From Henckelia pumila (taxonomy: Eukaryota > Streptophyta > Magnoliopsida > Lamiales > Gesneriaceae), in contig NC_133123.1 of the NCBI RefSeq assembly GCF_033568475.1, positions 130,296,930-130,360,929 of the forward strand: DNA of 64,000 bases, given 5' to 3'. A program made the translations under genes and the position numbers. This document shows positions 1 to 12,790 of the stretch, one piece after another. The notes below the pieces were generated by a model. It was not told the origin of the DNA and did not search any database. It saw only the letters and a program-made list of their open reading frames with translations. Positions within the stretch are counted from its first letter, which is position 1, and each line of letters opens with the position of its first letter.

Positions 1-885
1 GATAGGAGTTTTCAATCCCTAGAGATTGGTAGAACCATCACCCAAGTGTTTGTCTAGTAATGTGTCTTGCCCCACTCTTGTCTAAGGTGTATGAGGAAGA
101 CATTGATCATGACCCAATGAGAGCACCATTTGTGGATGTCCATTGCCACCCAATGTATACAATAGGGGTATATTTTCCAAAATCCAAACTCTTAACTTGT
201 TTAATATGATGTTTCCTCATCTTTGAGGACTATCATTTACTCTAATTCCACTCATCTTTCAGAATATGTGAGTGCGAGATCAAACACAACTAGTACGCAT
301 AGATGAAATAAATATTATTGAATCGAGAACAATGTGTTTCGATTGTAGGACAAACATTGTGGGTCATGAGGATCAAACTATCCAAGTTAAAGTGGCTTTG
401 AATTAAAATGTCATGTATTAGGAACAATCTCAGACTTATGCATAATAATATTTTTGATTTGCGGAACAAGAAGACATGACCATGTTAATATGCACCAATA
501 TCCTATAATACACTGCATGACACAAGAGGAGAAAAGTTTTCAATCCCTAGAGATTGGTAGAACCAACACCCAAGTGTTTGTCTAGTAATGTGTCTTGTCC
601 CACTCTTGTCTAAGGTGTATGAGGAAGACATTGATCATGACCCAATGAGAGCATCATTTGTGGATGTTCATTGTCACCCAATGTATACAATAGGGGTATA
701 TTTTCAAAAATTCAAACTCTTAACTTGTTAAATATGATGTTTTCTCCTCTATGAGGACTATCATTACTCTAATTTCACTCATCTTTCAGAACACATGAGT
801 GCGAGATCGAGCACAACTAGTACGCATAGATGAGATAAATATTATTAAAATGAGAACATTGTGTTCTGATTGTAGGACAAACATT
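1..885. repeat. 527-bp tandem repeat array, left part
   Basis: Two head-to-tail copies of a unit of about 527 bp begin near 1 and 529; the phrase ttttcaatccctagagattgg recurs with a 528-bp offset. The second copy is cut at 885 by the copia element and resumes at 19329. Copies are mostly above 90% alike by eye. The array runs off the left edge of the window, so its full length is unknown. No convincing coding potential: the only frame, 799-1002, runs into the LTR. Confidence 0.9.
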
Positions 886-2779
886 TGTTGGAAAACGTGT
901 TCAGATCAATTAAGAATTGATACCCGGTGCAGTGGAAGTTTAAAATTTTATTTTATTATATGGAACGATTCCATATATGGGTATCAAAACTTTTACGATT
1001 AAATTTGTTCAAGTAAAAATAAAAACACAGTTAAATTTTTACCTCGTCAAGCAAAGGCTTGATCGTGGACTCCAACAGAATTTAATCTGCTCTTCTTGTA
1101 AATTTCGGGAACCGATAACAGTCACGATCTAACTCCGAAATTAGGTCCACGAATGAAAAACAGAAACCCTCTGATTAACTGCACTAGAAATCAATCAGAA
1201 GTTTTACGTAGAGAATAAACAGATATGATCTGTTAATTCGATTTGTAATTTTTCACAAAAACACAAGTCGAATTTTCTTCAAAAGGGACAGAGAAATTTT
1301 CGAAAAACCTCTTGAATAATATGGACTGATTTTTGAAAATTGCTAGACTGAAAACTTGTGTAATTTTCGAACACAGTACATATATTTATAGATAATTTCT
1401 AGACTAGATTAAGTTATAATTGCATTAGGATTCTAACTCCTTAGGGCCCACAATCCATAACTTAAGCCCAACAAGCCAAGCCCGTTGTTCTAGAAATTAA
1501 TATAAAATTCACCGTGACTCCGATTGATAAACTGATTTTACCAATGTGCACAGAAACCATTTCTGCATCTTTTAAAGTCAAGATAATTTTTCTGAATCCG
1601 AATTCAGTGATTTCCAAAAATGTCCATCCCTATGTCATTTTAGGAAATCCCACTCCCTTTTAATAAGAAGTCCAACTTCTCTTTCATTAAATTTAACTCT
1701 TTAAATTTAACTATCTCTACGGGGTTTTAGTAATCCATTACTTGTGTAACCCTCAATGGTTCAGGAATACAGCTAGCCGTGGGCTCACAACTCCTTGTGA
1801 CTAGGAACAACAATTTCCGACTTACCCATCGAATCATGGTAAGAGCGCCTAGCAACATCGCCCCATGATTCCCTAGGTATTACTGATAGTGCCTGCAAGA
1901 ACCAGTAGATTTTGGTTAGCATACAGTACGGTCCCTTCAACCATATATCCCGATCGAATCAACAACCATTGGTGCATCGAGAGTCGTTCGAGATTCGATA
2001 ACTATGCATAACATCTTGGAGATCTATTAGTGACATCGCATGTGTTACTAGGAACACCAAGTAACCTAAAACACATCATGTACTCTGGCCAGAGATTCGT
2101 CACACTAATATCTCCTCAGATCGCATAGGATATCCACACTCGCAAGTATGTGGTGAATCCTTGACAACAAAGCATCGACTTCTATATGTGTCGTAAGTGT
2201 ACCCAATCCCGACACCTGATGACCCCAATAGAGTCGGTAAACGAGTCAAAGTACAGTACTAGCATATAGAGTCTCAATGATATTTCAAGTAATAAGGACT
2301 AATGGTGTACAACCAAAGCCGCGGACTTTATCCACTCGATAAGTGATAACCACTTGGAAAGTTCGAATAGGGTAGTTTGATCATTCATCATATGAATATC
2401 CATTTGCATGCTTTGAACATCTCTATGTTCCATACCAATGAAACGTGGTACTCGGCATCGCAAATGCTAGTCTCAATCTCGAGCGATCCTTATCCTTATT
2501 TGCGGACGGCTCAATTGACTAGGAACTGTTTAGAATATACAGTGACTATAAGATGTGTTTCATGATAGCTATCCCCATGTGCTACCACATCTTACATACA
2601 CTATAGTATATTCAAGGTCTTTATCAAAAAGACAATAGTATATCATAATATAACAATATGAAGAAAGACAAAGTCAATGCCATTATAAAAGTGTAAATTA
2701 TATTAAACAAAAGATTGTTTTACATAGAGTCATAAAAGCCCTTAGCCACAAGTTGGCTAACCGGGCACCCACTCTTTCA
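886..2779 (-). repeat. 3' LTR of the copia element
   Basis: The left LTR copy, 1,894 bp, is the 3' LTR because the element reads on the minus strand. It has the same length as the copy at 17435-19328 and about 98% identity by eye. A TATA-like motif (minus strand, near 1379-1395, CTATAAATATATG) probably belongs to the U3/R promoter. Confidence 0.92.
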
Positions 2780-2795
2780 ATCTCCCACTTGCCCT
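2780..2795 (-). other. polypurine tract of the copia element
   Basis: On the minus strand the sequence AAGTGGGAGA lies directly inside the 3' LTR. This is the expected place and composition for the second-strand priming site of a copia retrotransposon. Confidence 0.8.
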
Positions 2796-2814
2796 AAAGC
2801 CAACTAGTCATACT

Positions 2815-5800
2815 ACATAATCCCATTGCTTCGCGATGTTTGTCAAACAATGGTCCTGGCAAGGGCTTAGTAAGTGGATCAGCGATATTGTCTGTAGAGG
2901 CCACTCTCTCGACACTGATGTCTCCTCTTTCCACGATCTCCCGGATGATGTGGTATTTCCTCAGTACGTGTTTGGACTTCTGATGAGACCTTGGTTCCTT
3001 TGCCTAAGCAATGGCACCCATGTTGTCACAGTATACCGGGACTGGACCAACAGCTTCAGGAATTACACCCAACTCTTGGATAAATTTCCTTATCCAAACC
3101 GCCTCTTTAGCAGCAGCTGATGCTGCAATGTATTCTGCCTCAGTGGTGGAATCTGCTGTGATGTCCTGCTTGGAACTCTTCCAAGAGACAGCACCGCCAT
3201 TGAGCACGAATAGAAATCCAGAGGTTGATTTCGAGTTATCCACGTCACATTGAAAGCTAGAGTCAGTATAGCCTTCCAACTTCAATTCTCTCCCTCCATA
3301 AACCATGAATAAATTCTTAGTCCTTCGCAAGTACTTAAGAATATCCTTCACGGCTTTCCAATGCATTTGACCAGGATTGGCTTGATATCTGCTCGTGACG
3401 CTCAGAGCATAGGCCACATCCGGTCTGGTAGATATCATCCCATACATGATACTACCTATGGCTGACGCATATGGTATGTGTGTCATCTTCTCTATCTCTT
3501 CATCAGTATTGGGACACATAGACTTGGATAGAGAAACTCCATGACACATAGGTAGATGTCATCTCTTGGACCCATCCATTGAAAACCTTTTCAATATGGT
3601 GTCGATGTAGGTTGATTGAGTGAGTCCTATCATTCTTTTAGATCTATCTCTATAGATCTGAATTCCTAGAATATAGGATGCCTCACCTAAATCCTTCATC
3701 GAGAATCTACCTGATAACCATATCTTTGTTGACTGCAACATCCCTACATCATTTTCCATGAGTAGGATGTCATCAACATAAAGTACTAAGAATGTTACCG
3801 CATTCTTAACTACTTTCTTGTACACGCATGGTTCCTCCGGGTTCTTGATAAAACCAAAATCCTTTATCGTTTCATCAAATTTCTGGTTCCAACTTCTTGA
3901 TGCTTGTTTGAGATCATAGATCGATCTCTGAAGCTTGCATACCTTATGCTTGCTTCCCATGGATGTGTATCCCTCAGGCTGCATCATATAGATCTCTTCC
4001 TTAATGTTTCCATTAAGAAATGCAGTCTTTACATCCATTTGCCATATCTCATAGTCATACCATGCTGCTATGGCAATAAGGATTCTTATGGACTTGAACA
4101 TTGCGACTGGTGAAAAGGTTTCATCATAGTCAACTCCTTGTCTTTGAGTATAACCTTTTGCCACCAATCGTGCCTTGTAGGTCAATACCTTTCCATCAGG
4201 CCCAAGCTTTCTCTTGTAGATCCATTTGCACCCAATTGGAACAATTCCATCGGGAGGATCTACTAAAGACCAAACTTGGTTAGAATGCATCGAGTCTATT
4301 TTCGATTGCATAGCTTCAAGCCATAAATTCGAATCCGCATCAGAAATTGCTTCCTTGAAATTTCTTGGATCACATCCATTGTCAGGTTCACTTTGATCCC
4401 CTTCAAGAAGAAGACCATATCTAATAGGAGGTCTAGAAGTCCTCTCGGATCTCCTAGTAATAGGCGTGTCTTGTGATGATTCTTGAGGTGTAGGATCGCT
4501 ATTTTGTATCTCGGGTTCTTCTCGAATTTCTTCGAGTTCTATCATCTTGCCTTTCTTATCCAATAAGAACTCCTTCTCCAAGAAGGTGGAATTCCTTGAA
4601 ACAAACACTTTTGTTTCAGCAGGATGATAGAAATAATATCCGATTGAATTCTTCGGATACCCTACAAAATAACATAAGGTGGATCGACTATCCAACTTAT
4701 CTCCCACTGTCTGCTTCACGTAAGCAGGACATCCCCAAATTCTCAAGTACAAATACTTAGGAGCTTTGCCATTTCATAACTCGTATGGTGTTTTATCTAC
4801 TGCTTTAGTGTGGACATTGTTTAACAATAATACCGCCGTTTCAAGAGCGTAGCCCCAAAACGAAGGTGGGAGCTCAGTGAAGCTCATCATGGATCGAACC
4901 ATGTCCAACAAAGTTCAATTGCGACGCTCCGAAACACCATTCAGCTGAGGTGTCATAGGAGGAGTCCACTGAGAGAGAATCCCATTCTCTTTTAGATAGT
5001 CCAAAAACTCGGTACTTAAGTATTCTCCACCTCGATCCGATCGAAGTGCCTTAATACTTTTACCTAGTTTGTTTTCTACTTCAGCCTTGAATTCTTTGAA
5101 CCTTTCAAATGCTTCAGACTTATATTTCATTAAATATAAATACTCATACCTAGAATGATCATCGGTAAAGGTAATGAAGTAGGTGTTGCCACATTTAGTA
5201 CCAATCCTAAATGGACCGCAAACATCCGTATGGATCAAATCCAACAGATTTTGACTACGCTCAGGTTTCCCTTTGAAAGGAGATTTAGTCATTTTTCCCT
5301 TTAGGCAGGACTCACAAGTAGGTAGAGAGTTAATATCAGACATATCAAACATGCCCTCTCCCACTAGCTTGTTCATCCTCCTTGAGGAAATATGACCTAG
5401 CCTAGCATGCCAAAGGTTTGCCGGGTTTTGACTATCGTTTTTCCTTTTAATTGTTGTTACCGGTTTATCAACATAATTAATTGGAACGTCTTTTAATTTT
5501 AAGCTATATAGATCATTTTCAAGTTGTCCATTTCCAATCAAACATTCATTCTTGTAAATATTGCAAATCCCATTCACAAAATTGCAAGAAAAACCATCTC
5601 TATCAAGCATAGAAATAGATATAATGTTTTTGACCAAATCCGGAACATATAAAACATCTCTCAAAAATAACTTAAAATTGTTCTGCAAAACTAAATAAAT
5701 GTCTCCTATAGCTTTGGCTTCGACTCTAGAACCATTCCCGAGCCTTAGCTAGGTCTCACCCATCCTTAGCTTACGACTTCTTGTCATCACCTGCAAATCA

Positions 5801-6708
5801 TTGCAGATGTGAGATCCACATACGGTATCCAATACCCAAGAAGAAGTATTAAGCGAAACATTTATTTCAATGTAAAACATACCCTTTGCAGTTCGCAACT
5901 GTTCGAGGTATTCCTTGCAGTTACGTTTCCAATGACCGGGTTTCTTGCAGTAATGGCAAACGTTTTCATCTTTTATCCCAATTGAAGCCTTGGTCTTTCC
6001 CTTATTATTTGGTACAATCTTCTTGGGCGGGGCAGAACGTTTCTTACTCTTTCCACTTGGTCCTTTCTTAGAGTTAGAAGAGGAGCCAACCAAGAGTACC
6101 GGTTTATCCTTCTTTAGTGTGGCTTCATATATGACAAGCATATTGACCATCTCTTCAAGAGTGGCCTCTATCTTGTTCATATTGAAGTTCATCACAAAAC
6201 CGTCAAACGGTGAAGGAAGTGATAGAAGCAACAAGTTCGCGCTAAGTTCATGCTCCAAAGTCAAGTCGAGTGTTACCAACTTTTTAATGAGCCCAATCAT
6301 GCGCACCCCATGCTCACGGACCGAAGTCCCATCTCGCATGCGGCTCGTCATGAGCTCTTTGACGGTGGCATACCTCTCCGACCTTGACTGAGCTCCAAAG
6401 AGTTCCTTGAGGTTCTTGTGAATGTCAGCAGCATTCACGGCATCCTCGAATCTCCTTTGAAGCTCATCAGACATCGAAGCCTGCATGTAGCATTTGGCCT
6501 TGATATCATGGTCCCACCATAAATCAAGTTTGGCCAACTCTTCCGGACTTGTATTAGCCGGGGCTTCCTTCGGAGGCGGCTTCTCTAACACGTAGAAAAC
6601 TTTTTCCGAATTAAGAATAATTTTCAACTTACGGAACCATTCCGTAAAGTTTGCGCCAGTCAATTTGTTTTGTTCGAGAATTGAAAACAGTGGATTACGA
6701 GAAGTCAT
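2815..6708 (-). pseudogene. copia gag-pol region (fossil)
   Basis: Minus-strand remains of a copia polyprotein. The gag part (about 5.8-6.7 kb) has the UBN2-like capsid region and a CCHC zinc knuckle (CHYCKKPGHWKRNC). The integrase part (about 4.9-5.7 kb) has the HHCC-type zinc region (HARLGH...CESCLKGK) and the catalytic core (DLIHTDVCGPF, FTDDHSRY, ERRN). The reverse transcriptase part (about 3.6-4.7 kb) has KARLVAKGYTQ, DVKTAFLNG and YVDDILL. The RNase H part (about 2.8-3.5 kb) has GYTDSSFQCD and TTEAEYIA. The domain order integrase before reverse transcriptase defines copia. The reading frame is interrupted in about three places, so it is treated as a dead copy. Confidence 0.9.
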
Positions 6709-7231
6709 TGTAATAGTATACTGAAAAGGAAACAGACAATAATCAATGATTGTTTAATTAATTTACTAAGACATAAAATATGGCGAATTTTAATTTTATG
6801 AATTACACTCCCACTATTTTAACGATTTCACTACCCTCTAGTGAAAACGGGAAACTGTTTTCCTTAGTGAGAACATGGAGTCCAATTGACAAATCATGAT
6901 CCCGAATAATATCAGCCAACCATAATTTTCAAAAGGTAGAGCCCAATTACTTCCAAAGTAACCCCCATGTTTTTACCTCATGTCCAATAAGGGCCCAATA
7001 ATATGACGTCGTTTATTGTGACATGTCAAGATAACCCATCAATATTAAGTTGTGATGGACGGTCGCCATGTGGATCCCCAATAATATGAGCCAATCCCAT
7101 GGGAGTTCCACCCAACTTACAACATGTGTCGATCCAATGTACAGCTTTCCGAAGAACGGCCCCCCAATAATATGAGCCGGACCGTAACCGCGGGTAGCAT
7201 CTCATACATTGATCGTTGATGGAAGGTAGGA
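6709..7231 (-). repeat. copia leader, gag-proximal part, with degenerate repeats
   Basis: Noncoding leader of the copia element between gag and the CACTA insertion. It contains four degenerate units spaced about 88 bp apart around the phrase CCAATAATATGAGCC (near 6903, 6988, 7079 and 7165). No gene is seen. The target-site triplet GGA of the CACTA element is at 7229-7231. Confidence 0.7.
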
Positions 7232-7460
7232 CACTACAAAAAAAATGACTTTTCGCGGCGCAACATCAACGGTGCACATTAAAAGCACGCCGCAAATGTT
7301 AATTTTTACGGCGCGCCCATCCAAGTACGCCGTTAATGTTATTATAACTTATACAAACAACGACGTGCAGAAAATAAACGACGTAAATAGTTATTTCAGC
7401 GGCGAGCTATAAATATGCTGTTAAAATTTAATATTTACGGCATGCGACATACGCCGTTAA
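7232..7460. repeat. left terminal inverted and subterminal repeats of CACTA
   Basis: After the CACTACAA terminus, short GC-rich words such as GCGGCGCAAC, GCACGCCGCAAATG and ACGGCGCGCC recur in both orientations in an AT-rich background. In the En/Spm family such subterminal words bind the TNPA-type protein; here that role is inferred. Confidence 0.8.
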
Positions 7461-9050
7461 TAGTCTTACAATAATTTTTTTAATTTATAATAGGATTTAT
7501 TATTATTTACAGTAATATCTTCTCGAATCAATAAAATAACAAAGTAATAAGAGATTAATTAACCTACCGCCAAATCCCAAAATCTCTCGCGCTCTTCCCT
7601 CTTTTCTCTCATTCAGCGGCGATATATTTCTCGAACATCTACGGACTACAGAATCCTTCCTTCTTATTTTTCTTTTTCTATTCAGAATTGTGGAGATTTT
7701 TGTCACGGCGCTTCTCATCTCCTGTAAGTTTCAAATCTATCTGGGTTTATAAATCTACATTTTCTTGCAATTTCGTGGTGTTTTATTTCATTTATTTTAT
7801 TGGAAATTTGGGTAGCGATTTGTTATGAATTCAATTCAATTATCAATTATTCGAACACAGTGACAACCGAATCACGTATATACCAGAACACTACCAGGGC
7901 ACATGCGTTTTTTACAAAATAGAAAATAAGAACGTTTTTTTAATTTGGGTGTTCAATTCATATAAAGACATATTTGTGTTACTTGTGTGATTGGTTGAAT
8001 GAGAATATAAGAGTGTTCGATTTGGGTCACTGTTTTTTTTTTGTTACATAAATTGATTCAGAGTGTAGGACTCTATGCATTTTTCTAATTTTTTTGGGTA
8101 ATTTTGTATGTGATATGTCATTGCTTGAATTTTTCCTCTATTGTTTAACGGAGAGCCACCTGTATGTTAATGGAGCAAAACTGGAATTTTTTTTATGAAA
8201 ATAAGTTCCCATTTTCAACTCTATCAATTAATCTTGGCATCATTCCAAGTAATTCCACTTTTAACAAAAAAAAAAAAAAAGAAATGTCGGTTGCACAGAA
8301 ATGAATAATGAGTGTATTTTAGAATATTTATCCGATATTTGATTAATAACAATCTATTGAACATTTGTCCAGTATTTGAAGTATTTGGATATCTTCGTCG
8401 TTAAACACCTTATAAGGTCACGAAATATTATATGATTGCTTTTGGAGCATGTGAATCCCATATAATATTATTTGTGGCATTTAAGCAGTGATATCGTATT
8501 TATACATTATACAACTATTATTTTTACATGTACGGTTCATTCTTGAAATAAAAACTCCAACTTTTCCATTATTGATATTTATTGTAATTATAAAAAATAC
8601 TATTTTTAGTAATATTAAATCATTATAATTTATAATATTTATTTATAACTAAATTATAAATATTTTTATTGATTTTTATTAAAGAAATATAATCGGTAAA
8701 TATTAATTACCAAAAGATTTTAAAAATAAAAATAAAATGAATAAATGCATGTATGTATATGTGTTTATGTGTGTGTATGTAAGTATTATTTTTGGATATA
8801 ATTTTTTATGTTATGTTGTATATAATTTTTATTTTTAAGTCCAACTTTTACAAAAAATTGATGGATTAAATATTGTAACTATTTATCAAATCAGGATAAT
8901 TTTCTTTTATTCATGTTTTTCAGATTATTTTATTAGTATAGAGAACCATTTTAAAAAAAATTATTAAATTTGAATTACTTTGCTAGTATTATAGTATTAA
9001 TATATATTGAAGTCATATATTTGTTTGTTAGAGTTTGTGTTATTTACGAA
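7461..9050 (+). other. CACTA upstream noncoding region
   Basis: About 1.6 kb of AT-rich sequence between the left subterminal repeats and TNP2, with a poly-A run near 8266-8281. It probably holds the promoter and 5' UTR of the transposase. I see no gene. A 71-codon frame on the minus strand at 7503-7718 has no recognisable features. Confidence 0.5.
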
Positions 9051-9119
9051 ATGGATAAGGAATGGATTCATCTGCCTTGAAGGCTTGTACCCGAGTATGA
9101 AGAAGGGGTTCAAAAATTT

Positions 9120-12100
9120 ATGACGCAAGCTAGGAACTATGCCAAAACACGTGAAGTAATCTTATGTCCTTGCAAACATTGCAAAAATAAGAAGTATATG
9201 AAATTTGATCTAGTGTACGATCACTTAATTATTAATGGGTTCGATCCTTCTTACACGATTTGGGTCTTCCATGGTGAAACTTATATTCCACAATTTCAAG
9301 GTCAAAGTAGTTCAGGAAAAGTTCAGAAAAAAGAGGGTGAAAGTAGAGATGCTTATAACTTATATAGAGATGCCTTTGTCTCGGATGAAGGGGTTGGACA
9401 CAATATGTCTGAGGCAAGAGATTCTGAATTTGGTGATTTATTAGAAGATGCTGAAACTCCTCTCTTCCCTGGTTGTACAACTTATACAAAGTTGTCAGCC
9501 GTCGTTACATTATACAATTACAAGTCCACAAATGGTCACACTGACAATAGTTTCAATGAGCTCCTTAAGATCTTAGGTGAGATGCTTCCAGGAAAAAACA
9601 CTCTTCCAAAAGATGTTTACTCGGTGAGAAAGTTGTTAAAACCATTTGATTTAGGATATGAGAAGATTCACGCGTGTCCAAATGATTGTTGTCTATTTAG
9701 AAAAGATCTTAAAGATTTGGACTCATGTCCAAAGTGTGGTTCTTCAAGATGGAAGGTGGACAAAGTCACCAACAAAGTTTCTAAAGGAGTTCCTGAAAAG
9801 GTTCTACGTTATTTTTCCGTGATACCAAGATTGCAAAGGATGTTTAAATCAGAAGAAAAAGCCGAAAACTTGATTTGGCATTCCAACCATAAAAGTCAAG
9901 ATCATATGATGCGTCATCCAGTTGATTCAGTAGCTTGGGATACAATAAATCATAAGTGGCCAGCTTTTGCATCAGATCCTAGAAATCTTAGGCTTGGTCT
10001 TGCAACAGATGGATTCAATCCTTTTGGTGATCTTAGTTCTAGATATAGTTGTTGGCCTGTTATTTTGGTCAATTACAACCTTCCTCCATTGATGTGTATG
10101 GGGAAGGAAAATCTTATGTTGACATTATTGATTCCAGGCCCGAAGCAACAAGGAAATGATATAGATGTATACTTGGAACCTCTAGTAGAGGATTTGAAGG
10201 AGTTATGGGACACGAGTGTAGAGACGTATGATGCATTTAGCAAGTCAGTGTTCAATATGAAGGCTATTTTGATGTGGACAATCAATGATTTTCCAGCATA
10301 TGGAAACTTAGTTGGATGCGCCACAAAGGGGAAAGTTGGTTGCCCAATATGTGGTGAAGGCGTATGTTCTATGTGGCTTAAGTATAGTAGAAAGTTTGCA
10401 TATTTAGGCCACAGAATATTTCTTGCTCCTAATCATCCATTTCGTCAAAAAAAGAAGTGGTTTGATGGGAATAAAGAGACAAAAGGCAAACCTAGGCCTT
10501 TGACTGGATTAGAAATTTTCGATGCAATGAAAGACATTGAAAATGATTGGGGTAAAAAGCAAAAAAGTACGGATATCAATAACACAAAGAAAAAGAGGAA
10601 GACTCGGGATGATTCCAAAAAAGCTCAAAACCCAGTTCACATGTGGAAGAAGAGGTCAATATTCTTCAACTTGCCGTACTGGAGTGTAAGTTATTTTGCA
10701 CTCTATTAATTAGCTTTTATAAATTTGTTATATTTCATTCATAAATTGTCATGAATCTTGAATTGATATATGAAATGTGTTGTTGGTTAACTTGTAGGGG
10801 CTTCTGCTACGTCATAAATTAGATGTGATGCATGTTGAAAAGAATGTCTGCGAGAATATCATAGGCACAATGCTAAACTTGAAGAAAAAATCCAAAGATG
10901 GTGTTAACTCTCGCAAAGATTTGATGCATTTAAACATTAGAAAAGAATTACATCCTCAAGTAAAAGGGAAAAACATGTATCACTTGCCTGCTGCCTCTTA
11001 CACATTGTCTAAAAAAGAAATGGCTGTATTTTGCTCTAGGTTGAAGAAAATAAAGTTACCTGATGGCTATAGCTCCAATATTGGTAACTGTGTTTCTCTA
11101 GAAGAATGTAAGGTTATTGGGTTGAAATCTCATGATTGTCATGTTCTAATGCAACAATTGCTCTCTGTAGCATTGAGAAGTCTTCTACCAAAAGGTCCAC
11201 GTAATGCTGTATTCTTGCTTTGTGCGTTTTACAATGAGTTGTGTCAAAGAGTGTTAGATAGGAACCGTCTAGAACAACTCGAGGAGAATATTGCTGAAAC
11301 TCTATGCATGTTGGAGAGGTACTTTCCACCTTCTTTCTTTACCATCTCCGTTCATTTGACAATTCATTTGGCAAGAGAAGCTCGTCTGTGTGGGCCAGTC
11401 CATTTTCGCTGGATGTATCCATTTGAAAGGTAATAAATATTAATTTTTCTTTATACTAATTTAATATCATACAAAGAATTATATTTTGCTATCAACACTT
11501 CTCTCATGTGAATTTTGTTTGTTATTTAGATTTATGAAAACTCTTAAAGGGTATGTGAAAAATCGAGCGAGGCCAGAGGGTTGCATAGCTGAGTGTTACC
11601 TCGCTGAAGAACGAATGCGGTTTTGTAGTGCTTATATAAAAAAGGCAGCTAGTGTTGGTCTCCGATCTAATCGGAATGAGGATTTGGAGAATGGATTAAT
11701 GGAAGGTCGCTTGATTTCTCAAGGAAAAGAAAAGTTTTTAGAAGAACATGTGTTGCAAGCAGCACATCGATATGTGTTGTTCAATACTGCAGAAATTGAT
11801 CCTTTCATAAAGTGAGTAGTAAAATCGCAACCCTAATATTCATGGTGTGTTACATAATGGTGTGTTGCATAATTTATATATACTAACAATCACATTTCAA
11901 TGATTTTAAATAGGATGCACATTGAGGAGCTCAAACAAACAGATCATCGTTTCACAAGTAATGAAACATTGTTACAAAAGCGACATATGGAAACATTTGC
12001 TGAATGGTTATCAAAACATGTTCCTGACAACTCTTCAGATCGGATTCGATGGCTAGCACATGGTCCAAGAAAGAATGTCATGTCTTATACAGGCTATATT

Positions 12101-12625
12101 ATAAATGGACAGAGGTTCCACACAGTTGATGTCGCAAGGTCGACTCAAGATAGTGGTGTTTCGGTTGAAGCTGATACTATTTGTCAATCTAGTTCTACTG
12201 GCACACATACAGTAGGAAGACTATCATACTATGGGGTTATACAAGATATTGTGTTACTAGACTATTATTTTTTCAGAGTGCCTGTTTTTAGGTGTGATTG
12301 GGCCAATCCTGGAACTGGTGTCAAAATTGAAGATGGATTTACATTGGTCAACTTACACCAAGGACTAAGAACTTTTGAAAATGATCCTTTCATTTTAGCA
12401 TCACAAGCAAAACAAGTTTTCTATTCTAGGGACAATGATGAATCAAATTGGTATGTGTTGCTTAAAGCACCGCCTCGAGGTATTCATAACATGAATTTGC
12501 TTGAAGAGGATGCATATACGGTATCAAAACCTCTTGATGTCTCCAAACTTGAGATTAACATTACTGAGAAAGAACCGTATTCAAGAAATGAGTGTGAGGG
12601 AATTGATGTGACTGATATCCCGTGA
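9120..12625 (+). CDS. CACTA TNP2 transposase, four exons
   Basis: Transposase that cuts and moves the CACTA element. Exons fit 9120-10685, 10798-11429, 11530-11811 and 11914-12625 with GT-AG borders and an open frame throughout. The N-terminus has the transposase-associated zinc region (CPCKHCKNKKY). The tnp2 core follows, with a second zinc cluster (CPNDCCLF...CPKCGSS) and the catalytic-type motif LATDGFNPFG. The second and third exons carry the DUF4218-like region (LDVMHVEKNVCENIIG, PVHFRWMYPFER) and the last exon a DUF4216-like region (FRVPVFRCDW). Family proteins begin with a MDKxWIHLPR-type start, which is visible at 9051 (MDKEWIHLP) but is followed by an in-frame TGA at 9078-9080 where arginine is expected (CGA to TGA). 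The start given is therefore the next methionine, 23 codons later. The protein may be inactive or slightly shortened. The last intron is short, and all four exons are in phase. Confidence 0.88.
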
Positions 12626-12790
12626 TTGAAATTTCAGCTGTAGATTTTATAGTTATTTATTTCAATTAATAAATGTTCTTCTCAAGTACTATTCCTCTTT
12701 ATTTAATTTTGCAATATATTTTTCTTATATAGTTTCAGAACTGCATCATGCCATATTAAATGTTTTGTCATGTCATTATATAGCATTGAA

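Noticed and set aside
1-885. Centromeric satellite
   Set aside because: The unit is found in short arrays beside MULE remains at two places 40 kb apart with genes between them, which does not look like a centromere.
799-1002. A frame opening MRDRAQLVRIDEIN, also seen at 61280
   Set aside because: It arises from the 527-bp repeat and is not maintained in other units. The copy at 61280 only runs into the GRF gene by chance.
7503-7718. A basic 71-codon frame on the minus strand at the left end of the CACTA element
   Set aside because: No family likeness, opposite to both element genes, and in a region expected to be the promoter.
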